Notes: generated by a model from the letters alone, not told the origin. Shown: positions 35,748-45,260, counted from the stretch's first letter. The stretch: 46,769 nt of DNA from an uncultured Verrucomicrobiota bacterium (GCA_903821635.1 CAIJLV010000227.1:1-46769), one strand, 5' to 3'. Numbers and translations are program-made.

Positions 35748-36317
35748 TCAAGCAGCCCATTCCGGATTTTCCATGAAGGCGTAGCAGAGCAGGTGGAGAA
35801 TCGTCATCTGAATGTCCTCAACCCGGCCATAGTGGCCGTCTTCGATCACGACAACTTGGTCGGCGAGCTCCGCCATTTGGCCGCGTTTGGCACCCACGAG
35901 GCCGATCGTTTTCACGCCGGTCGCCTTCGCCCAATCAAAGGCCCGGACACAGTTCGGCGAATTGCCGCTGACGCTGACGCCGATGACGACGTCGCCGGGA
36001 CGCGCATAGTTCACCAACTGGCGGACGAAGATGTCTTCGTAGTTGTAGTCGTTACCCAAGGCGGTGATCCACGCCACGTTATCCGTGAGCGACAACACGC
36101 GGAAGCGGCGGGGCAGCTTGTCGCTGGCGCCTTTGCCGAGATCGACGGCGAAGTGACTGGCATTGGCCGCGCTCCCTCCGTTGCCAATTACGAAGACCTG
36201 CGCGTCGCGCCGATGCGCGTCCTGCAAGGTCGCGATGAGCGGGGCGAGTTGGTCCGGCTGTAGTGAGGCGAGCACGCGTTGCTGGGCGGCCAAGTAATCA
36301 GCGATCCATTTCTGCAT
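35748..36317 (-). CDS. SIS-domain phosphoheptose isomerase (GmhA-like)
   Basis: A 189-residue sugar isomerase domain protein. Key parts are FVIGNGGSAANASHFAVDL (42-60), the phosphate-binding loop SVSGNSPN (115-122) and HYGRVEDIQMTILHLLCYAF near the end, all as in GmhA, which makes D-glycero-D-manno-heptose 7-phosphate for lipopolysaccharide core. The ATG at 36317 gives the usual GmhA length; a GTG at 36368 would add an unlikely extension. No other heptose genes are adjacent, so a related aldose-ketose isomerase role cannot be excluded. Confidence 0.87.
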   Translation of the reverse strand: MQKWIADYLAAQQRVLASLQPDQLAPLIATLQDAHRRDAQVFVIGNGGSAANASHFAVDLGKGASDKLPRRFRVLSLTDNVAWITALGNDYNYEDIFVRQLVNYARPGDVVIGVSVSGNSPNCVRAFDWAKATGVKTIGLVGAKRGQMAELADQVVVIEDGHYGRVEDIQMTILHLLCYAFMENPEWAA

Positions 36318-36486
36318 GGGCGGAAGTTTCAAGGTCTCGGCCCAAAGCTCAAAGCCCAAAATCGCCACCGGAAGGCGCAGCTCTCAAAACCAGTAAGCCC
36401 TCAGGGTAGGCGCAAGTGGCCGCAACCGCCGACGCGCCTGGAATTTCGATTGGTGAACCCGCGGGCGCCCGCCAAACTCCCCACCC

Positions 36487-37464
36487 ATGGCGTTGATTGA
36501 AGTTCAGGGACTCACCAAGGCGTTCCGCACCGCCAAGAAGCAGCCGGGGTTGGCCGGGGCGTTCAAGGGGTTGTTCAGCCGCGAGCAAACTACCGTGGTT
36601 GCGGTGCAAGACGTCGGTTTCAAGATCGAGGAAGGTGAATTCGTTGGCTTCCTCGGGCCCAACGGAGCCGGCAAGACCACCACGCTGAAGATGCTCGCTG
36701 GGTTGCTTTATCCCACCAGCGGCACGGCCAGCGTGCTCGGCTTCACGCCGTGGGAACGCCACGATGGGTATCGGCGGCAGTTCGCGCTGCTGCTGGGGCA
36801 GAAAAATCAGCTTTGGTGGGATCTGCCCGCACGCGAATCACTGGCGCTCAACGCCAAAATCTACGGCCTGACGGAGAGCGAATTTCACAAGACGGTGGAC
36901 GAGCTGAGTGAACTGCTGAACGTCCGCGACAAACTGGCAACGGCCGTGCGCGAACTCTCTCTCGGGGAACGCATGAAGTGTGAGTTGATTGCCTCCCTGC
37001 TCCACCAACCGAAGGTTCTCTTCCTCGATGAACCCACCATCGGACTCGACGTCGTTTCCTCGAAAATCGTCCGGGAATTTCTCCGCCGCCACAACCGCAC
37101 GCGCCGCACCACGATCATCCTCACGAGCCATTACATGGCCGACATTCAGGAACTGTGCGAGCGGGTCATCATCATTGACCACGGTAAGATCTTCTTTGAC
37201 GGCCGGCTCGCCGAAGTGCTCGACCGCTTTGCCGACCACAAGCTGGTGAGCATCCGGTTCGACCACCCCGATGCCTGCGCGCGCTGCGATCCCGCCCGCT
37301 ACGGCGAGATCATCGAACGCAGCGAAGATGGCCTGAAGCTGAAGGTGAAACGCGACCGCGTGATCGCTTCGGTCAAGGCGCTGCTGGACGAATTGCCAGT
37401 GAAAGATTTTAGCGTCGAAGAAGTGCCCATCGAGGACGTGATCCGCCAGTTGTTCCAACGGTAA
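36487..37464 (+). CDS. ABC transporter ATP-binding protein (ABC-2 exporter type)
   Basis: A 325-residue ATPase with Walker A GPNGAGKTT (57-65), Q-loop region LLGQKNQLWWDLPA, signature LSLGE (157-161), Walker B VLFLDEP (D181-E182) and the switch His in TSHYM. The extra carboxyl domain (about 240-325) and the FSREQTTVVAVQDV insertion after the first strand are typical of the group that pairs with ABC-2 membrane subunits for export. No permease follows: the next gene, thyA, is on the opposite strand 96 bases away. The ATPase may therefore work with a permease encoded elsewhere or be left over from a broken operon. Confidence 0.92.
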   Translation: MALIEVQGLTKAFRTAKKQPGLAGAFKGLFSREQTTVVAVQDVGFKIEEGEFVGFLGPNGAGKTTTLKMLAGLLYPTSGTASVLGFTPWERHDGYRRQFALLLGQKNQLWWDLPARESLALNAKIYGLTESEFHKTVDELSELLNVRDKLATAVRELSLGERMKCELIASLLHQPKVLFLDEPTIGLDVVSSKIVREFLRRHNRTRRTTIILTSHYMADIQELCERVIIIDHGKIFFDGRLAEVLDRFADHKLVSIRFDHPDACARCDPARYGEIIERSEDGLKLKVKRDRVIASVKALLDELPVKDFSVEEVPIEDVIRQLFQR

Positions 37465-37560
37465 TCATCGGTCCCAACGCCGGCGGGAAAGCCCACCGAG
37501 CGACCGGCTGATTCGGGCGTTAAATTGCCCCGTGAGCCAATGGCGTCACTTGCTCGACGC

Positions 37561-38358
37561 TCAGACCGCCACCGGCGCCTTGATCGCTGGATGAGGCTCG
37601 TAGTCAACGAGTTCAAAGTCTTCATAAACAAATTCCAGCAGCTCCCGGCGCGCGGGATTCAACTTCATCGCCGGCAGTGGGCGCGGCGCCCGGGCAAGTT
37701 GTTCCCGCACTTGGGTCAGATGATTCGCGTAGATGTGGACATCGCCAAACGTGTGCACGAAGTCGCCGGGCTTCAGGCCGGTGACTTGCGCGATCATGAG
37801 CGTCAGCAGGGCGTAACTCGCGATGTTGAAGGGCACGCCAAGGAAAAGATCCGCGCTGCGCTGGTAAAGTTGGCAGCTCAATTCACCGTCACTGACGTAG
37901 AACTGAAACAACGTATGACACGGGGGCAAAGCCATCAGGTGCAGCTCGCCCGGATTCCACGCCGAGACGATCAGTCGCCGGGAATCTGGGTTCTGGCGAA
38001 TCATCGCCACCACTTCGGCCAACTGATTGATGGAACGCCCGTCAAACGAACGCCAGTCCGTCCACTGCGCCCCGTAGACCCGACCCAAGTCACCGGTTTC
38101 CGGGTCGGCCCATTCGTCCCAAATCTTAACGCCGTGCTGCTGGAGCGAACGGGCGTTCGTGTCGCCACGAATGAACCAAAGCAGCTCGTGGAGGATGCTC
38201 TTGAGGTGAACCTTCTTGGTCGTGACCAGCGGAAAACCCTCAGCCAAGCGGTAGCGACACTGCGCCCCGAAGAGCGAGTAAGTCCCCGTGCCAGTTCGGT
38301 CGGATTTGAACTTACCGTGCTCCAGCACATGGCGGAGCAGGTCGAGATAGGCGCGCAT
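37561..38358 (-). CDS. thyA: Thymidylate synthase
   Basis: A 264-residue enzyme, the same length as Escherichia coli ThyA. It has the folate and nucleotide residues RTGTGT (21-26), the catalytic cysteine C147 in [12 protein letters not shown], the arginine pair RR (127-128) binding phosphate, and [12 protein letters not shown]. It methylates dUMP to dTMP using methylene-tetrahydrofolate in the cytoplasm. ATG 38358 was chosen by length; the frame extends 12 codons further upstream without support. It lies 60 bases after the propeller gene on the same strand. No folA follows. Confidence 0.98.
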   Translation of the reverse strand: MRAYLDLLRHVLEHGKFKSDRTGTGTYSLFGAQCRYRLAEGFPLVTTKKVHLKSILHELLWFIRGDTNARSLQQHGVKIWDEWADPETGDLGRVYGAQWTDWRSFDGRSINQLAEVVAMIRQNPDSRRLIVSAWNPGELHLMALPPCHTLFQFYVSDGELSCQLYQRSADLFLGVPFNIASYALLTLMIAQVTGLKPGDFVHTFGDVHIYANHLTQVREQLARAPRPLPAMKLNPARRELLEFVYEDFELVDYEPHPAIKAPVAV

Positions 38359-38418
38359 CGGAGGAAACTGGGAAAGACCAGCCAGCGAGTCCACTGACTT
38401 CTAAGCCGCCGGATCGAA

Positions 38419-40260
38419 TCAGGGATGGGTCCCCGCGGGAACTTCTGACGGGACGGTGAGTAATTCCGCCAAACGACTCCATCGCTCGCTCAGAACATCC
38501 GAAGTCGCGGCCTTGGTTTTCACCCACTCCGCAAGTTGGCGCCGCGCTGACGTCGGAAGTGGCGATTCGGTCACGTTCAACGAACCCAACAGCTCCAATT
38601 GGTCTTCCGCCCGTGAAAGCGTGTCCATTTGTAGCCGAGTCTTGGCGATGACCTGAGCGGAACCCAACCAAGATAATTGCCGACACAATTCGCGATCCAC
38701 CGCGAGGTCATCAAACGGATAAATGGATTCAAGACGCGCCAAAACCCGATCCTGCACCGCCGCTTCAGGTCGTCCGAGCGCCACAAACGCGAGTTCAAAT
38801 ACCTGCAACCAGTCGAGCGTTTGCGACTGATCCAGCGATTCGGGTAAGAATTGCCAAGCGCGCGTCAGCACCTCACCGGAGGACGCACCCTTCACCCGAA
38901 TCAGGGCCGCAAGCGCAGCAAAGGCAAGGCTCGGTCGGCGTTCCGCGAGCGCCCGATCCCGCCACACCTCGGGCTCGATTCGCTCCAAGGCAACTCGGGC
39001 CGCAAACCGAAGGAACGGGTCGCGATTCGCCAAATTCGCCCAAATGAAGTCTAAGCGACTCGCGTCCGGCTGAAAGTGGAGGGTTTCCAATTGCCGCCGC
39101 AATTGGAGCGACGCATTCATTTCCCGGGGCGCAGCCAGGTTGGCAACCCCCTTCCAATCCAACCGCACCAATTCCGTGGGCCCATCGGCTGGACTAGCCA
39201 GTCCGTAGAACACGCCGTCAGAAGCAGCCCGCAAATCATTCCAAGTCCTAACTTCCCGGTCGGCGACATCCGCGACCGTCGCCACCTGGCCAGCCTCTTT
39301 CGGATCCAGTTTAACGGCCAGCAATTCGTCACGCCCAGCCCCTACGAATACGAGCGTAGCTCCCCATTTTCCTACAACTGAACCACCCGCTCCAGCCTCG
39401 ACTCGAAAACGGATTGGCACGCGGGCTCCCGGCGGCGCCCACCGGTCTGCGGGCAGGTCAGGCTCGCCTAAATTCACGCTCAAGTCGGCCCCGCTCACCA
39501 CCTGCGTCAGTTCTTGCGATTCGATGCCTTCCAGCCCCGCACAGACCGCCCACAATTCACCGTCCAACGTCCCCATCAACCGCGCCGGCAACTTCAACCC
39601 ACCGGCAAAACGCTGCCAGCGCTGACCGGTGGGATCACCCCGCCAGAGCACGGCGTGATTTCGAGCCCTCGGGCCAAGAACCTCCAGTTGATCGCGTAGG
39701 CAGGGAAACCGCGCATAGCGCCCGACGGTGCGCTGCCCCGGCGGCGCACCGTTTCCCCAATTGCCCTCCTCGTGGAGGAGCACGAAAAGATTTCCTCCAG
39801 GGCCAACAAACAGACCGTCGGGCACACCTGCGGTCGGCAATGGAACCCGGGCGCAATGCTCGAACTGGCCGTCCCCCTCCGCGTCCACCAGTCGATAAAG
39901 TCCCCGCCCCTCCGCGCCCAAACCAACAAGCCAAAACGCATCAGCCCCAAGGGCCAAGTCCGTCACTTCGCGCACGGGCACCTCCACGGGGTTGAGTTGG
40001 AAGGGGTGGTCGAGGGTTGGACGCACCACCCGCAGGATGTGGCCCGACTCGATCGCCGCGTTGGTGCGCACCAGTAACAAGAACTCGCGCCCGCTGACGA
40101 CGGCCAGTCGGCTCCACCGTCCGCTGGGCGAGCCTTGGGTCAGCAACGATTCGAGGCGAAAGCCGAGCGCAACCGGAACCGCGGAAGTAGGCATTCCAAC
40201 CTCAGCGCCCCTAACACTGAGCAGCGCCGGAGCGAGCAGGAGCAGCCACTGGAATGACAT
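38419..40260 (-). CDS. Secreted beta-propeller/helical-repeat protein
   Basis: A 613-residue protein with signal peptide (MSFQWLLLLAPALLSVRGA) from ATG 40260. Residues 20-380 look like a propeller of the kind found in planctomycete-type membrane-bound dehydrogenase proteins (LEVLGPRARNHAVLWRGDP in pieces, DGLFVGPGGNLFVL, GVFYGLASPADGPTELVRLDW). The rest is helical and HEAT-like (FLRFAARVALERIEPEVWRD, LAFAALAALIRVKG). Related larger proteins end in a cytochrome c; here no CxxCH occurs, so this is either a shorter type or has lost the heme domain. The role is unknown. It sits between a DsbD-like gene (51-base gap) and thyA (60-base gap). Confidence 0.78.
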   Translation of the reverse strand: MSFQWLLLLAPALLSVRGAEVGMPTSAVPVALGFRLESLLTQGSPSGRWSRLAVVSGREFLLLVRTNAAIESGHILRVVRPTLDHPFQLNPVEVPVREVTDLALGADAFWLVGLGAEGRGLYRLVDAEGDGQFEHCARVPLPTAGVPDGLFVGPGGNLFVLLHEEGNWGNGAPPGQRTVGRYARFPCLRDQLEVLGPRARNHAVLWRGDPTGQRWQRFAGGLKLPARLMGTLDGELWAVCAGLEGIESQELTQVVSGADLSVNLGEPDLPADRWAPPGARVPIRFRVEAGAGGSVVGKWGATLVFVGAGRDELLAVKLDPKEAGQVATVADVADREVRTWNDLRAASDGVFYGLASPADGPTELVRLDWKGVANLAAPREMNASLQLRRQLETLHFQPDASRLDFIWANLANRDPFLRFAARVALERIEPEVWRDRALAERRPSLAFAALAALIRVKGASSGEVLTRAWQFLPESLDQSQTLDWLQVFELAFVALGRPEAAVQDRVLARLESIYPFDDLAVDRELCRQLSWLGSAQVIAKTRLQMDTLSRAEDQLELLGSLNVTESPLPTSARRQLAEWVKTKAATSDVLSERWSRLAELLTVPSEVPAGTHP

Positions 40261-40311
40261 TCGAACCACGGTTAAACCACGCCAGAGAAAGGCGGCGGCC
40301 GCAAGCGAAGG

Positions 40312-42447
40312 CTATTTGGAAGCCCACTTCAACGCCTCCAAGACGATACCTTTGGTGAGCACCTCGGGGAGCACCCGCGGCGGCGTTGTGCCATCGCGCG
40401 GATAAACCAACACCAGCGGCACCCCGGCGCGTTTGTGTCGTTTGAGCTCCTCGGTGATGCGCGGGTCCGACTTGGTGTAATCGCCCAAGAGTGGGACAAT
40501 GTTTTGGGTGCGAAGGGCATCGCGCACTTCAGGAACTTCCAGCGCGGCCTTGGCGTTGACCTTGCACGTCATGCACCAATCGGCGGTGAAATCCACTAGC
40601 ACCGCCCGGCGTTCCGTTCGCGCCCCAGCCACCGCTTCTGGTGACCAAGGCTGCCAAGCAATGCTGCCCTTCGCCTTCCGGTTGGGCATGGGCGAAGCCG
40701 CCGAAACCGGCTCCGGACTACGCCAGTCCAGTTCGTGCTCAAGAATAAATCCGTAAGCCGCCACCACCAACGCCGCCACCGCGGCCCACGCGAGGTTCTT
40801 CCGCAGATAACCACGCTGAATGAACTCGCCAAAAACCCAAGCCGCCATGGCCAATACCACTAGGAAAAGCCCCAACCACAACATCGCCTCTTCGCCAAAA
40901 TGCTTCACCGTAATCGTATACAACCACAACGCCGTCGCGAGCATCGGGAAACCCATGATGATCTTAAACTTGACCATCCAGTCACCCGGCTTCGGTAGAA
41001 ACTTCAACCACGCCGGCTGGAGACACAGCAACAGGTAAGGCAAGGCCAACCCCGCGCCGATCGTCAGAAAAAACAACAAGATGACGACCGGGCTCTGGGC
41101 AAAGGCAAATCCAAGCGCGACCCCCAAGAACGGAGCCGTGCAGGGAGTGGCCAGCGCGGTGGCCAGAACGCCATTAAAAAACGCGCCGGTTTTACCTGAC
41201 TTCGAAGCCAAACCACTAGCCGCCGACATCGCGCCACCGCCCAAATACACTTCAAAGACGCCAAATAAATTCAACGCCACCAGCAGGACCACCACCATCA
41301 TTACCACTAGAAATTGGGGACTCTGGAACTGCATGCCCCAGCTGGCATTCTTGCCGGCGAACTTGAGCGCGATCGGAATTGCGGCCAGCGCGAGGAAGGA
41401 AGCAAGGACGCCCGCAGTGTAGGCGACCCCCAGGATACGAATTCGGCCCGGCTCTTCCTTGGTTTGCTTCACGAACCCGAGAATCTTCAGGGCAATCACC
41501 GGAAGAACGCAGGGCATGATGTTCAAGATCAAGCCCCCGATAAAAGCCAACCCCAACATCGCAAGCAAAGACCGAGGTGCCTCTGCCGGGACACTCGCAG
41601 TCGTCGCGGTGTCCGGCGAACGCACCGGAATGGAAATTTCAACTGGCGGAACTCCAGGCGTCTCGGAGACCAGCAAGCCGGTAATTATTTCAGGCCACTT
41701 AGTGCCCAATTGGGTCACTTTTTTACGCTGAAGAGAACGACCGGATTCCGTTTCCGGCATTCGATCTGAAGCGGCCGACACCTCAACCTCAGAACTTTCA
41801 TACGGGAAAAAGTCTGTCTTGCCCGGCAGATCCAAGACCATTGCCCGTTCGCCTGCGTTTTCTGGCCCATCCCAAGTGGCCACGGCCCCGGAGTTAGGCA
41901 GCAATTGGGGTAAAGTTTTTCGCGCCTCGGCAACCGCAGTCGCACTGCTAGATTCGCGATTCTCCGTCCCCACCGAAAATTCGGCCCTGAGGTTCACCGA
42001 ACCAGGAACGCACTGTTGCTTGCATTCCAGCCATGAGACTTTGGCTTCGATTGCCTGAATTCCAGCCGGGACATTCGAAGCCACGGTCAATGGAATCACC
42101 AAAGTGATTTCACCATGAAAGACCAACGAAGTGACTCCCTCTTCGGATAACCGCTCTGGCGCAGGCCACTGAATGGCTCCGGCATCAATGCCGGCCGGTA
42201 ACTGCCACTTTATCTTAGTCCTATCGCCCGAATCACCTGGGAATCGCCAGTAAGTATGCCAACCGGGCTCCATGGTGAGCCGAACGACCGTCCAGACCGT
42301 GCTACCAGGTTTCGCTTCGACTCGGTCCAAAAGGAGCTTTGCGCTCACATGCTGCGCCCATGCTGGGGCCAAGCCTCCAAAAAAAATTGCCCAGCAAAGA
42401 GTCCAAAGTGCATGTCCGAAATTAAAAAACCTTCTTCGTGGGAGCAT
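40312..42447 (-). CDS. DsbD-like thiol:disulfide interchange protein
   Basis: A 711-residue three-part protein. After a signal peptide (to about 31) an extracytoplasmic domain carries C142 and C146 (WLECKQQC). A central set of about eight membrane helices has the conserved cysteines C313 (IMPCVLP) and C436 (ATPCTAP). A carboxyl thioredoxin domain has C625-MT-C628 (DWCMTC). This is the DsbD layout: electrons pass from cytoplasmic thioredoxin through the membrane pair to the outer thioredoxin domain, keeping exported cysteines reduced for cytochrome c maturation or disulfide repair. ATG 42447 was chosen over a GTG ten codons upstream. A strong terminator for the neighbouring gene lies just upstream. 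Confidence 0.93.
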   Translation of the reverse strand: MLPRRRFFNFGHALWTLCWAIFFGGLAPAWAQHVSAKLLLDRVEAKPGSTVWTVVRLTMEPGWHTYWRFPGDSGDRTKIKWQLPAGIDAGAIQWPAPERLSEEGVTSLVFHGEITLVIPLTVASNVPAGIQAIEAKVSWLECKQQCVPGSVNLRAEFSVGTENRESSSATAVAEARKTLPQLLPNSGAVATWDGPENAGERAMVLDLPGKTDFFPYESSEVEVSAASDRMPETESGRSLQRKKVTQLGTKWPEIITGLLVSETPGVPPVEISIPVRSPDTATTASVPAEAPRSLLAMLGLAFIGGLILNIMPCVLPVIALKILGFVKQTKEEPGRIRILGVAYTAGVLASFLALAAIPIALKFAGKNASWGMQFQSPQFLVVMMVVVLLVALNLFGVFEVYLGGGAMSAASGLASKSGKTGAFFNGVLATALATPCTAPFLGVALGFAFAQSPVVILLFFLTIGAGLALPYLLLCLQPAWLKFLPKPGDWMVKFKIIMGFPMLATALWLYTITVKHFGEEAMLWLGLFLVVLAMAAWVFGEFIQRGYLRKNLAWAAVAALVVAAYGFILEHELDWRSPEPVSAASPMPNRKAKGSIAWQPWSPEAVAGARTERRAVLVDFTADWCMTCKVNAKAALEVPEVRDALRTQNIVPLLGDYTKSDPRITEELKRHKRAGVPLVLVYPRDGTTPPRVLPEVLTKGIVLEALKWASK

Positions 42448-42494
42448 GCTGGAAGTAATTGCTGGTTTGCCGGCCACACGATGATAGCAAAGAA

Positions 42495-42523
42495 AAAGGC
42501 GCGATCCAAAAGATCGCGCCTTT
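42495..42523 (-). terminator. Strong rho-independent terminator after PEP-CTERM gene
   Basis: A perfect 12-base-pair stem (AAAGGCGCGATC with GATCGCGCCTTT) around a 5-base loop lies 16 bases after the stop of the PEP-CTERM gene at 42540, and the minus strand continues with TTCTTTG. This separates that gene from the DsbD-like gene downstream. Confidence 0.9.
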
Positions 42524-42539
42524 AAATTAACGGCTCCGC

Positions 42540-43199
42540 TTACTTGCGGTTACGACGACCGAAGAGAGCGCCGACGACCGCCACCGAAGCCACGCTGAAC
42601 AGCGCAACCGTGGAGGGTTCGGGGACGAGCTGTCTGTTGACCCAGACGCCGCCGTCTTTTTCCCAGATGTCGTTCGCGCTTGAACCAATGGTAGCGAGTG
42701 CGTCAGGCGAAATCAGACCAGCAATGTTGGCGCCAGCGATAGTCGCTCCGTCGAATTTCACCGCGTAGGTGAACGTTGAATCAAGCGCGTTGCCAGCGTC
42801 GTAAGCAAAATTGATGGTCGCCGTAGCTCCACCGTTAAGGATGTCCATGGTCTTGGTGTAATCCAAGGTTCCAGGGCTGCCACCGGGTCCATCCTGCTTG
42901 TAGATGCTGAAGGTCAATCCACCGACTTGGCCGTAGTTGGCATAGTAATCGAAGGAGATCGACGAAACGACTTGGCCAGCACCACCAGCAATGGTGATTT
43001 GGTCACCGTATTCAAAGGGGGCCGAGTAGACGAAGTTGTTCGCACCACCGACGCTGTAAACAGTAGTTGTGGCTGGACCCACGCCCACATAAGCGTCGAT
43101 AGATGAACGGAAGTTGCTGATCGGATCAGCACCAAAGGCCGAGCTGGACGCCACGACGATGCCGGTCAGCAGCGGGACGAGAACGAATTTGTTTTTCAT
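42540..43199 (-). CDS. PEP-CTERM sorted secreted protein
   Basis: A 219-residue protein from ATG 43199, with a signal peptide (KNKFVLVPLLTGIVVASSSAFG) and a PEP-CTERM tail (VPEPSTVALFSVASVAVVGALFG, in pieces, then RRNRK). The body is a beta-rich domain with many Gly, Ala and aromatic residues (ISSFDYYANYG-like strands, FTYAVKFDGATIAG). Base composition is lower in GC than in neighbouring genes. It is a single-gene unit with its own promoter-like boxes and a perfect terminator, which suggests strong independent expression. An exosortase elsewhere in the genome is needed to process it; none is in the window. Confidence 0.9.
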   Translation of the reverse strand: MKNKFVLVPLLTGIVVASSSAFGADPISNFRSSIDAYVGVGPATTTVYSVGGANNFVYSAPFEYGDQITIAGGAGQVVSSISFDYYANYGQVGGLTFSIYKQDGPGGSPGTLDYTKTMDILNGGATATINFAYDAGNALDSTFTYAVKFDGATIAGANIAGLISPDALATIGSSANDIWEKDGGVWVNRQLVPEPSTVALFSVASVAVVGALFGRRNRK

Positions 43200-43265
43200 T
43201 TTTTCGCTAAGTTCGAGAGCTGGTTTGAGGGGGACGGCCACCGGACCGACCTACAACACGGATGG

Positions 43266-43296
43266 GATATAGCATTTGTTAGCCACAGGAGGTCAA
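43266..43296 (-). promoter_or_regulatory. Sigma-70-like promoter for PEP-CTERM gene
   Basis: On the minus strand TTGACC (43291-43296) is followed after 19 bases by TATATC (43266-43271). The spacing is slightly long. The predicted transcript would have a leader of about 60 bases before ATG 43199. No protein or RNA evidence is available. Confidence 0.4.
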
Positions 43297-43299
43297 GTC

Positions 43300-43793
43300 T
43301 GTATTTCCTAAAACTCGGCTCCTTCGTTTGATTCGGCTCGCTTCAATTTGTGAAAAGGGCAGCCAGCTCTCGCCACCGACCGGCCGACGCTCATCGGCAC
43401 CAGAAATTCGATTCTGGCCGACAATCGGTCCTGCTGAAGCAACCCACTACCTACGCCGCCCGCAGCGTGTGAATCCCCGAGCGAGCAGTAGTGGGCGGTA
43501 ATCGCACGGATGCTCCAATCGCAGCCGGGAGTTTGCGCCACCTGCCGCGTCCACTCCAAGCCACGAAAACAGACCGCCATCAACCGCTCGGCGACCTAGC
43601 AGTCGGTCAGTTGCCCAGCCACCAATTACTACATCCCGAGGCCATCTCCGCGCTGGGGCAGTCGCCATCGAGTCCGCTTGCGATTGGCGACACGAGCTTC
43701 ATCCCACTAGGTAGCCAGACAAAGGGGCTGAGCAATTTCACCTGAGGCCATCTCCTCAATTGTCAGCCGGGCACTAGCCGGTAGCCTTCTGCC
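43300..43793. other. Intergenic stretch without a supported gene
   Basis: Nearly 500 bases between divergent genes (PEP-CTERM on minus, DUF1501 on plus). Open frames of 73-91 codons on both strands have no recognisable motif or start signal. I see no tRNA, strong hairpin or repeat here; a promoter for the DUF1501 gene is likely but not readable. Confidence 0.5.
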
Positions 43794-45260
43794 ATGAAGC
43801 TCTCGTTGACCGATGAAATCCGGCTCGCCCAAGCGCGGGCGATGACGCGCCGCGAGTTCTTCACTCGCAGCAGTGCTCTCAGCTTGGGGGCTGTCGCGCT
43901 TAGCCAGTTCGGCGGCAGCCCACTGCACGCCGCTGGCCCCAACCCGCTTGCCACCCGAGTGCCCCGCCGGCCGGCCCGCGCGAAGTCGGTGATTTATCTG
44001 CACATGTCGGGCGCCCCTCCTTCGCTCGACCTGTTTGACTACAAGCCCGAGCTGCAACGCCTGCACATGCAGCCCTGCCCCGACTCGCTACTTAAGGGCC
44101 AGCGTTTCGCCTTCATCAAGGGCATCCCCAAGATGCTGGGATCGCCCTATAAGTTCCGGAAGGAAGGCCGCGCCGGGGGCTGGTTCTCGGAACAAATCCC
44201 TCATCTCGCCGGCATCGCAGACGAGATCACGGTCATCCCTTCGATGTGGACTGACCAGTTCAACCACGCGCCCGCTGAACTGTTTCTATACACCGGTAAC
44301 ATGCGGGCCGGAAACGCCAGCATGGGTTCTTGGATCACTTACGGGCTCGGGACAGAAAATCAGGATTTACCCGGCTTTGTCGTGCTGCTCAGCGGTGGCA
44401 CCGATCCCACCGGCGGCAAGTCACTTTGGGGTTCCGGGTTTTTGCCCGGCGTTTACCAGGGGACTCAGTGTCGCACCACGGGCGAGCCGATTCTTTTTGC
44501 CAACAATCCTCCAGGAATGAGCCGCGAAAGTCGGCGGCGCACTTTGGACGCCTTGCGCGATCTGAACGAAGCGGAGGCAAAACTCTATCGCGATCCCGAA
44601 ACCATTACCCGGATCGAACAATACGAACTCGCCTACCGCATGCAGGTGAGTGTGCCCGATGTGTTCGACATCGGCCGGGAACCCGAAGCCATCCGGGCAC
44701 TCTACGGCGCGAAACCCGGCGAAGGCAGCTTTGCCAACAATTGCCTGCTTGCTCGCCGGCTCGTGGAGCGTGGGGTGCGTTACGTGCAGCTTTTCGATTG
44801 GGGCTGGGACATTCACGGCACGGGTCCTGGGGACGACTTGATGGAGCAATTCCCGAAAAAGTGTCGCGACGTGGATCGCGCTGCGGCGGGTCTCATCAAG
44901 GATCTGAAACAACGCGGTCTGCTGGACGAAACCCTCGTCGTATGGGGCGGCGAATTCGGCCGCACGCCGATGAATGAAGCCCGGGGCGGTTCCAGCTTTC
45001 TGGGGCGCGACCATCACCCGCACTGCTTTACCGTTTGGATGGCCGGCGGCGGCATTCGGGGGGGGCATGTCCACGGGGCGACCGACGAGTTCGGTTACCA
45101 GATCGTCGAGGACAAGGTCACGATTCGCGACCTGCAAACCACCATCCTCCACCAACTCGGCTTCGACGCCCACTCCTTCAGCTTCCCCTACCAAGGCTTG
45201 GATCAAAAACTGATCGGCGCGACCGGCGAAGGCCAAGTTGTTAAGGGCATCCTCGCTTAA
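43794..45260 (+). CDS. Tat-exported DUF1501 protein
   Basis: A 488-residue protein of the DUF1501 family (sulfatase/alkaline-phosphatase-superfamily-like). A twin-arginine signal (RREFF at 19-23, then ALSLGAVALSQFG) is followed by YLHMSGAPPSLDLFDYKPEL, SMWTDQFNHAPAELFLYTG, QLFDWGWDIHG, VVWGGEFGRTPMNEA and RDHHPHCFTVWMAGGGIRGG, all diagnostic. These genes usually sit next to a DUF1553/DUF1549 cytochrome; here no such partner is present, so this copy stands alone. The reaction is unknown. It converges with the DUF420 gene. Confidence 0.94.
   Translation: MKLSLTDEIRLAQARAMTRREFFTRSSALSLGAVALSQFGGSPLHAAGPNPLATRVPRRPARAKSVIYLHMSGAPPSLDLFDYKPELQRLHMQPCPDSLLKGQRFAFIKGIPKMLGSPYKFRKEGRAGGWFSEQIPHLAGIADEITVIPSMWTDQFNHAPAELFLYTGNMRAGNASMGSWITYGLGTENQDLPGFVVLLSGGTDPTGGKSLWGSGFLPGVYQGTQCRTTGEPILFANNPPGMSRESRRRTLDALRDLNEAEAKLYRDPETITRIEQYELAYRMQVSVPDVFDIGREPEAIRALYGAKPGEGSFANNCLLARRLVERGVRYVQLFDWGWDIHGTGPGDDLMEQFPKKCRDVDRAAAGLIKDLKQRGLLDETLVVWGGEFGRTPMNEARGGSSFLGRDHHPHCFTVWMAGGGIRGGHVHGATDEFGYQIVEDKVTIRDLQTTILHQLGFDAHSFSFPYQGLDQKLIGATGEGQVVKGILA

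Noticed and set aside
37533..37595. Short plus-strand frame after the ABC ATPase (starting GTG 37533) as a permease remnant
   Set aside because: Only about 20 codons before a stop, overlapping thyA, with no hydrophobic segment.
43308..43745. Small open frames on both strands before the DUF1501 gene
   Set aside because: No start signal, no motif and no reading-frame bias that favours one strand.
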